Assembly (NCBI GenBank): GCA_944472155.2
Contig: OX235272.1
Coordinates: forward strand, 13,748,354-13,812,353
DNA: 64,000 nucleotides
From: Trichobilharzia szidati
Taxonomy: Eukaryota > Platyhelminthes > Trematoda > Strigeidida > Schistosomatidae
Direction: 5' to 3'
Part shown: piece after piece, positions 57,297-64,000 of the stretch
How the letters are laid out: each line of letters starts with the position of its first letter
Position numbering within the stretch: position 1 is the stretch's first letter
Position numbers and translations under genes: made by a program
Notes under the pieces: generated by a model
The model's input: the letters and a program-made list of their open reading frames with translations, nothing else
Told to the model about the DNA's origin: nothing
Database searches by the model: none

Positions 57297-58880
57297 TACT
57301 GGTTTGTAGGTATTTGATTGATTGGTTACAGGAGCTGACATCGGTTAGAGAACTATTGGAAATCACCTGAGAGTACTGGACAACTGTTTCATCCTAATTT
57401 GGGACTCTTCATCAATGCTCACCCGCCGCCGCCTCCAGGGATTGACTTGCTACCAGGGAATAATCTCGTCGACTTAGAATATGCAGACGATATAGTCCTT
57501 CTAGGCCAAGACGCTGACAAAATAGAGCTGAGTCGTCTGAACACCTTGAGCAACAATCTTCGTATGTTTGGCATGCGATTCGCCCCTGTAAAATGTAAGA
57601 TGATGCTGCAGGATTGGACTTCACGGACCCGTAGATAAGAAATAGGAAGTGAAGTGGTAGAGCACGTTGACCGCTTCACTTACTTGGGAAGTACCATCAG
57701 CCCCAACGGGTTGATCTCCGACGAAATCTCAGTACGAATACAGAGGCTAGTTTCGGATATACCAGTTTACACCGTCTCTGGCGTAGACCTGATATCCGAC
57801 TATCGACCGAAGGGCGTGTATACTGGTCAGCAGTCCGTTCCGTCCCCCTTTATGGCTGTGAGACCTGGCCATTGAGAGCGGAAGACATGAAAAGCCTGGC
57901 TAGCTGTCCTTGATCATAGGTGTCTTCGCTCTATCTCCCGTGTGAAGTGGTATAATAAGGTGAGCAATATTGAGGTTAGGCTTTGGTCGAGTGCTAGGTA
58001 AGGCGGGGAAATCAGTCGACGAGACTGTGAAATTACATCGACTGAGATGGTTAGGACATGTGTTACGTATGTCTAGTCATCGCCTTCCTCGACAATGGGC
58101 AATGTTAGCTGATATAGCATTGATCAGGCTGGAAAAGAGCTAGCGGCGGTCAAACGAAAACATGGCTTCACCAGTCAATGAAATCTACAACAGTTAGTCT
58201 AGGCCACGTAATAAGGTGTAGACTGGCTTCCTGACTGGTTGGGGTCCTCGGGACAGTAAAAACCCATGGCTGGAGACAATCGGTGATATGGCTCAAAATC
58301 GTTGTCAATGGCTGGCGCACATGCATCCACTCCTTGTGACTTATGATTTCCAATGAAACTATATCGTTCTTCGTTATTACTATTCCTTTGTCTCACACCT
58401 CTGTTTACTGTCTCTAATATGCATTTCTTCTACTTTCTTCTCTTGCTTTGTGTGCTACAAGGAGGGAGTGTGGTGACTTGAACTTCCGCATATATGTGGA
58501 AAGTTCTATGTCGAAAACCGACCGACCGACCGCCGCCTCCAGGGTTCGAACCCAGGACCTTCTGGTTATAAGCCGAGCTCGTAGACCATAAAGCCACTGG
58601 GACCCGATCCAATGGTCGGTCGATGAGTTCCAAATTCCGCCAATTCACGACATAGCGCGACCACTAGTTATTGTCATCGGTGGCAACTTTTTGTCCCCAC
58701 ATCTGACTTGCTGTACCCTAATAGTCACGACTTCCCAGAATGTCCTCGGTTCGAACCCTGGTGGCGGGTGCGTACTGATGAAGAGTCCCAAGCTAGGCTG
58801 ACGAAACAGCTGTCCATTACTCCCAGATTTTCCTATGGTTTTCTAAATGATGTCAGCTCATGATGAAATCCTGTAACAAA
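57297..58880. mobile_element. S1 fold-back SINE split by a family B insertion
   Basis: The left part is 57297-57440 and the right part 58530-58880; joined, they restore an S1 fold-back. The right arm + strand has CTGATGA (58775-58781), AGAGTCC, an enlarged stem II region, GAAA (58803-58806), palindrome CAGCTG and GTC. The left arm holds the equivalent core on the minus strand. Confidence 0.75.
57441..58529 (+). mobile_element. Family B LINE with 15-bp target-site duplication
   Basis: CCGCCGCCTCCAGGG flanks it (57426-57440, 58530-58544). The 5' truncation starts at GIDLLPGNNLVDLEYADDIV, so the YADD box is at the left end. The ORF continues GSEVVEHVDRFTYLGSTISP with frameshifts. The 3' end has a short (CCGA)n tail, as expected for RTE elements. 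Confidence 0.85.
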
Positions 58881-58984
58881 TACTATCGAGTTGAAATGGA
58901 AAGCCTTATTTTTAAGCATCTTCTCTCTTGTTCTAACCTTCAAATCGTAGTACAATGGTAATATTAAACCAAAGTAACATTCTA

Positions 58985-59555
58985 GGGTGGATGTGATATT
59001 CGGTTATCGACCAAAGGGCTTATGTACTGCACAGTAGTTGTCTCTCTGTCCCCTTTTATGACTGTGAAACATAACCATTGAAAGTGAAAGATATGCAGAA
59101 GCTACTTCTCCATGACTATAGATGTTTTCCTTCTATCTCCCCTGTTAAGTGATATAATAGGGTGAGTAACGATTGATGTTAGGCATAAAGTGTTATGCCA
59201 AGAGAGGAAGTCGATTAATAAGCCTGTAGAGCTTGCATTGAATGAAATGGCCACCGCCTTTCATGACATGCGATCTTAGCCAAAATAGGATTCGGTTGAA
59301 AAAGAGTTAAGGGGGGGGGCTATCAACTAAAATAATGTGCCATCAATCTTTCAAGTCACTGACTGTTAGTTTAAGCCAGCCATATGGAGGTGGGGTATAG
59401 ACTGTTTAGTTATAAGGTCTTTGAGACAGACGCTGGAGACTGTCAGTGATATAGCCCCCAGATGCATTCACTCTTTTTTGTAGTCTTCCATATTGACCAA
59501 TATTCTCATTATACTTCATCAACTTATTCTGTCTGTCTCGAACATTCACGTTTAT
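58985..59555 (+). mobile_element. Family B LINE, diverged 3' part
   Basis: GGATGTGATATTCGGTTATC, AGGGCTTATGTACTGCACAG and GGTTGAAAAAGAGTTAAGG follow the family B order. Older than the other copies. Confidence 0.55.
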
Positions 59556-59574
59556 CATAGTTCCTTTAATTACA

Positions 59575-59808
59575 GGAGAGTTCATCATGAGTTGACATTG
59601 GTCAGATAACCATTGGAAAACCAACAGGGAGTACTGGACAACTGTTTCGTCCTAGTATGGGACTCTTCATCAGTACACACCCACCGGGGTTCGAACCCAG
59701 GACCTTCTGGTTATAAGGCTAGCGAGCTCGCATACCATAACCAATGTCAGCTTATGATGAAATCCTGTAACCAATCAACCAAATCCCTACAAACCAACAC
59801 TTGAATAG
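59575..59808. mobile_element. S1 SINE, compact fold-back
   Basis: The minus-strand arm with GCTGTTTCGTCC-type text and ACTCTTCATCAGTACACACC (CTGATGA on the minus strand) is followed by a reversed head and then the end ATGTCAGCTTATGATGAAAT and ACAAACCAACACTTGAA. The right arm's core is deleted. Confidence 0.65.
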
Positions 59809-60014
59809 TTCCTTTGAATTCTGTTGTCTACCTTCCTGTGTTATATGGAGTGGTGCGTGGGTGGCTGGGTGGGGGCCAACTTGAACCACTTCATCTTTGT
59901 ATAAATTTACACGTTGTGATACAACTGTGAGTATATAACTCACTCAACTTTTGTTTTCTCAATGATTTTCTTTTTTCTTTTTCATTTTCAACCAAAAAAC
60001 AAAACAACCTGTAG

Positions 60015-60322
60015 GTGATCTATTACGCTGGATAGTGTTCATTCGTTTCAGTTCCTTAGCACCAGATATACATTTATCAATTGAAAGTGAAGATGAATTC
60101 ATTCTACTACCAAATCATAAATCAAGAATATTTAATAAATCATCATTTGATTATGAAACAAATAGTAATAATAACAATAGTAATAATAATAATCCTATGC
60201 TAAAGTATATTTCATTATCATCACCATCATCATCAATGCCTTCAGAAGATGTACATTCCGAAGAGATTTATGATCCAACGCTTACAAACTATTTAACAAG
60301 TAATTTTGATGATTATCCTAAG
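60015..60322 (+). CDS. Host gene, last visible exon (308 nt)
   Basis: The acceptor is CCTGTAG and the donor GTGAGT at 60323. Entry is phase 1: G from the previous exon plus GT makes Gly. Exit is phase 0, so the gene continues 3'. The first 40 residues look folded, with hydrophobic stretches such as GDLLRWIVFIRFSSLAPDIH and SIESEDEFILLPNHKSRIF. An Asn/Ser tract follows (about residues 50-62), then SLSSPSSSMPSEDVHSEEIY and LTNYLTSNFDDYPK. I do not recognise the family. No convincing downstream exon is seen before 64000. Confidence 0.7.
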
Positions 60323-60504
60323 GTGAGTTAGTTGTTTTCTTTTTTGTTTTTTTTTCATTTTAAAGTTTCGATCTTATTCTTTTAGTTGTCGTCTATGTGT
60401 TACTCTCATCATTCGGTTAAATGATGCAATAAGAAGTCAAATTGGTATAAATAACAGACAATTCAGAGAAGGAAATTTTCCCTTATCAATCAAGTCATGT
60501 TCAA

Positions 60505-61115
60505 AGGTTATTGTTATTATTATTATTATTGTTCCCTTGGGTTCCTAGTGGATGGAACATAGGGCTTCAACTGCACGTCTCCACTTGCCTCTGTCTTCTG
60601 CTGTATTTTTCACCTGCATCCATGTTAGTCCATACTGTTTCCACTCTTCTTCACACGATCTCCTCCGTGTCACCCTTGCACTGACGTCCCACTCGCCACT
60701 TCCCTATCGGGTTCCACTCGAGCGTTGGCCTGACGCGCGATGTCACCCAGCGAGTGAGTGTCCAATCCATCTCCACTTTCTCCTGCATATTGTTTGTTGA
60801 GGTGATTGCTTCTTGTCTTGTTTTGTTTCTTCCCATAGTTTGTTTGTTTCTTGTTGGTGATTCTTGTTCTTTCCGGCGGCCATCTGATTGATCTTCAGTA
60901 TAGAGCCAGCCAGCGAAGACAGTTAGTTACTTGTTGATAAAGGTGTGCAACAGGCTGTTGGAAATACTCATTCTTTGTGACCCGCCGCTAACTTTCTGAT
61001 CCATCGGTATACAAGAAGTGACTGACTTGACGTTTGTATTGAAAATCCGAATCATTTTGTTGTTGATGTTGGCTGGGTTGAGTGACGAAGATTTCCAGAT
61101 TGGTTTCAGGTTGAT
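60505..61115 (-). mobile_element. Family A2 LINE, 3' fragment
   Basis: The minus strand carries RVTSRVRPTLEWNPIGKWR and the standard A2 3' end. It lacks everything before the post-RT domain. Confidence 0.7.
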
Positions 61116-61451
61116 GAATAATCAGTTTTAAATTTAAAAGAAGGAATTGTATCGTTTAGCAGTTGCCAACCTCAGCCTAATGATGGAGGCTTACTTTTTT
61201 TTACATATGAGGATTTTCACTACTGTCACATTGCATTTAACGATATTGATTATGAGCAGCTGGTTTGAGTATCCTTCAGTCTGTGTCTATTCAAGATGCA
61301 TAGAGACACTACAATTGGAAAGCTTTTCTGAACTGAGCTTACAAAAATAAAGATACGATAGTTAGATTTTTTTTTGGAAAAACTAAACATTCTAACTTAC
61401 TGATGATTCTGTAGATCTCTTCTCTTAAACATAGTCTACTGAGTTGTTCTC

Positions 61452-61925
61452 ATGCTACTGTAACAACAGAAGACAAGGGCCAGGCAACACATCGTTTATT
61501 AAGGAAAATCAACACAGATTTATAGATTTTAATGTACATTATTGTTAGTAGGACGCTCGCCGACCATGCACATGGCCCGGGGTTCGATCCCTGGCCACCG
61601 GCGCACTCCTTTACCTCGCTAAGCCAGAAATAATGTTAGTGAAGAGGAAAGGTTGGGCCAGATGAGGCTAGCAACCACATCCTGTAAAATAAACACTGCT
61701 AAAGAAACTTCAAGCCACTAGCTTGAAGCCCTATGTTCCACTGGGGAACGTGAAGGAAAAGAAAATTGTTAGTAGAAAGTACAGTCTTTTGATTGGTTGT
61801 TTCTCACAGAAAGTTAACCTTGTATCTCTTTACGGCTGTGTCAGATCATCTATGTGGTAACTGTATCCGCCTGCGCAAAGCCTTTGTTCTCATTTTCTCG
61901 CCACCAATAATGGGGACATAAACAT
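61452..61925. mobile_element. Repeat V, copy 2, containing an S2 SINE
   Basis: It matches 33266-33523 from TGTAACAACAGAAGACAAGG to GGGGACATAAACAT, except for the S2 SINE at 61552-61764. Confidence 0.6.
61552..61764 (+). mobile_element. S2 SINE, 5'-truncated, 11-bp target duplication
   Basis: ATTGTTAGTAG flanks it (61541-61551, 61765-61775). It starts at GACGCTCGCCGACC, without the first 20 nt of the head, and ends CGTGAAGGAAAAGAAA. Confidence 0.8.
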
Positions 61926-62104
61926 AAACTCACAAATCGGTAATGATATTGAGTGATAAGCAATAACTCGAAATTCATAATACGCGTTTCTCAGCTTCTT
62001 TTGGTGTCCTCTGGTCTAGATGGGTTAATTTTATAAGGAGCTTTCGTTGTCTCTTTAGACACAACATCCTCTGTGCTAACTTCAATATAAATTGGGCTTT
62101 CAGA

Positions 62105-63700
62105 ATTCTCAAAAGAATAGACACGGAACTGAACAAAGAGGACTCTTTTCGATAAATTCATCATCAGGTTCTACAATTATATATACATTATAATGAATGA
62201 ATGAATTAGTCTTATGAACAACATTAATGTTGCTGTTTAAATAACACCGATTCAATAATATCAATAAATTACAGTTCAGTAGCATCAACATAAAATAAAC
62301 TGAATGTCAGAAGAATTAGGAAAGGTAATGGTATAAATTCATGAGTTTGTAGTCTCTACTGAGGGCCAGGGCAGTAGTAGGGGCTGGACTTGTTTCTTTT
62401 GAACACAGAGCACTGGTTGTTTGGGGCGAATTGCAATAGCCTCTGGTGTTTGGAGCAAGCGGTGCTTCAACGATTTTGATAGTTTGTTAGGCACCCGGTA
62501 TATTATGGAGAAGGATTCTTCCATGCTGGCTGGCTTTGTGACCGGTTTGCACGAGATGGTCTAATATTGAGCTGTTAATAGTTTTAACTACACCTTTACT
62601 TAGTCATAGTGGGATTTGTTCTCGAGCACGAAAAATCCAGTTCCTAGAGCAACGGTCAATATAACTTGCTCCACTACAAGCGCAGTTGAATTGATAGATA
62701 CAATTTGAAGTGGCTAGCTAGTCTAGGTACTTCATGTTTCAGTCGAGGTAGCACCATCGGTCTTGTGGAGAATAATACGTGTAGTTCGCCAGCATTAAAA
62801 GTCCTTTGAAGTGATTTTCTTAATTTCTTTGTAATTAACTCACTTGGTATATCGCCCATGAACTGCAGTCGTATATAAGGCGGCTTCTTGTTTACAGATA
62901 GTGAGTAGTCCTTTTCCGCTTTCTTTGTCATGTGTTTCTTGATAAATTTGTCAGGATAACCATTTTCGAATAAAGTATCATATACCATGCTTAATTCATC
63001 TTTAATTACTTCTTCAGAGCATATAGCTCTAACTCTGTGGCTAAGGGTCTTCACCAAATTCCTTTTGTATTTGATGGGAACGAAGCTATGAAAGTGTGTA
63101 TATTGTCCCGTCCAAGTACTTTTTCTATGTAAATTTCTTTTTATGCTACCATCTGGTTTTTTTGTAAGTAGGACATCCAGGAAGGCAATTCTGTCTTGGG
63201 ATTCCTCTTCGCATGTGAATTTCATAGTCGAATGTACTTCATTGAATTCAGTAATTATTGTACTCCTATCGGAACCGTTATCACAAAGAATAAAGGTATC
63301 ATCCATATATCGGCATTAAAAAAGGAGAGCCTACTGATAAGGTTGTTCAGAGGTCCATTTTCTAGCCTACTTAGAATGAAATCAGTCAGAATCGGATCCA
63401 ATGGGTAGCCCATTGCCACCCCGTCCACTTGCCTGTAAAGCGTACCGTCAAATTTGAAGTTTACATTCATGGTACATCTTAATATCAATTCTTGTAGGAT
63501 TTCAATATGGATTCCAATGTTTATCGACTGCTTGTCCACTTGTTCACATATATAATTAACTGTTTCTATTAGAGGTACATTTGTGAATAACGATGTTATG
63601 TCCAGAGATATCATGTTTTCAGAATTCTCCATAGGTGTGTAATAATCGTCTCTCTCTCTCATTAGGACCTTGAACATGAAGGGTTGTTTCCTGAAATTTT
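62105..63700 (-). mobile_element. Penelope-like element, most complete RT
   Basis: Minus strand, 5' to 3'. The RT reads ENMISLDITSLFTNVPLIET, ILQELILRCTMNVNFKFDGT, LYRQVDGVAMGYPLDPIL. A frameshift near 63300 precedes the catalytic YMDD (MDDTFILCDNGSDRSTIITE). Then come DRIAFLDVLLTKKPDGSIKR, STWTGQYTHFHSFVPIKYKR and the linker ADPSLSVNKK-like to LQFMGDIPSELITKKL. A decayed GIY-YIG region lies near 62650, and the end reads FSIIYRVPNKLSKSLKHRLL and CVQKKQVQPLLLPW. The 5' part is cut at a (TA)n tract (63709-63733). Confidence 0.85.
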
Positions 63701-63734
63701 CATATCCTATATATATATATATATATATATATAG

Positions 63735-64000
63735 ACAACATTTAATTGTTATTGGCGACATTAATTTTTTTTTTTTAATTACATTGAGTAATCGAGATCA
63801 GTGGAATTATAGTTCACAGAAGCATGTGTGGATGCTATTTTGTATAAAAATATAACACTAAATTGAAAATCAGATTAAAATGAAGATTTATGAGACAATT
63901 AAAGACAGTTAAAACAAAGGGAAAGTGTATCAATGAGCCTTTTCTTCTAAATACATAAGAAGTTAGGCTTCTTCAATAGAATTCCGACAGTTTCAGCTAT
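63735..64000. other. Intron or intergenic sequence at window edge
   Basis: A T-run and AT-rich text. No supported feature, and no convincing continuation of the host gene. Confidence 0.4.

Larger units (their letters stand above)
6984..60322 (+). other. Predicted multi-exon host gene spanning the window
   Basis: Six exons on the + strand join in one open frame of about 665 codons, and the gene continues beyond the last exon seen. Every internal boundary has an AG acceptor and GT donor, mostly with good polypyrimidine tracts. Junction phases agree in order: 1, 0, 2, 0, 1. The five introns are about 13.1, 11.5, 8.3, 15.1 and 3.3 kb and consist mainly of retroelement debris on both strands. The product is rich in Ser, Thr, Asn and Asp runs. 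I do not recognise the family. Short acidic-hydrophobic patches in the third exon resemble transactivation segments, but that is inference only. The first exon may be internal, with the true start upstream of the window. Confidence 0.7.

Noticed and set aside
63780..63855. Short frame after a long T-run near the right edge, considered as the next host exon
   Set aside because: Acceptor position and phase are ambiguous and no donor is seen before the stop.
1..64000. CRISPR arrays, rRNA, bacterial operons, riboswitches
   Set aside because: No regularly spaced identical repeats with unique spacers, no rRNA-like text and no polycistronic gene layout. Repetitive runs are microsatellites and dispersed retroelements.

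Overview
The window reads as nuclear DNA of a blood fluke (Schistosoma or a close trematode relative). The grounds are AT-rich sequence, an Sm-alpha-type SINE with a hammerhead-ribozyme core at about 43.4 kb, many RTE/SR2-like and CR1/Jockey-like LINE fragments, and an unusual density of Penelope-like elements (PLEs) with GIY-YIG endonucleases. No operons, prokaryotic genes, rRNA or CRISPR were seen.

The only clear host protein-coding gene lies on the + strand and spans almost the whole window. I reconstruct six exons: 6984-7402, 20517-20632, 32161-33116, 41408-41471, 56606-56747 and 60015-60322. Each has AG/GT borders, and the exit and entry phases match at every junction (1-1, 0-0, 2-2, 0-0, 1-1). 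The joined frame stays open for about 665 codons. The protein is low-complexity (Ser, Ala, Thr, Asn and Asp runs) with one folded-looking stretch in the last exon; I do not recognise it. A possible alternative terminal exon lies at 43076-43117. Introns run from 3.3 to 15.1 kb and hold essentially everything else.

Region by region. 0-7 kb: SINEs, a tRNA-Leu(CAA)-like gene at 2004-2086, a fold-back SINE, and PLE pieces including a complete fold-back PLE insertion (5223-6610). 7.4-20.5 kb (first intron): LINE families A, B and C, with a C-in-B-in-C nest at 11.8-14.9 kb, PLEs, and a head-to-head family B palindrome around a (TA)n tract at 19.74 kb. 20.6-32.2 kb (second intron): PLEs, SINEs, the longest family A copy with an inverted partner, and one PLE nested in another. 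33.1-41.4 kb (third intron): a long family B copy, SINEs, and a PLE broken by two SINEs. 41.5-56.6 kb (fourth intron): family C, the hammerhead SINE, two fold-back PLEs, an inverted family A pair, and a 0.7-kb unclassified repeat. 56.7-64 kb: a family B copy inserted into a fold-back SINE, the last visible exon, and a long PLE.

Three signals stand out. (1) At least four PLE insertions share one architecture: target-site duplication, short tail, inverted terminal arms of about 70-340 bp, and a 5'-truncated RT/GIY-YIG remnant between the arms. (2) A fold-back, tRNA-headed SINE family carries a degenerate hammerhead-like core in each inverted arm, on opposite strands. (3) The host gene's exons survive in phase inside introns that are almost wholly retroelement-derived. 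Family labels A, B, C, S1, S2, U and V are local names. Repeat boundaries were read by eye and are approximate unless a target-site duplication is cited.
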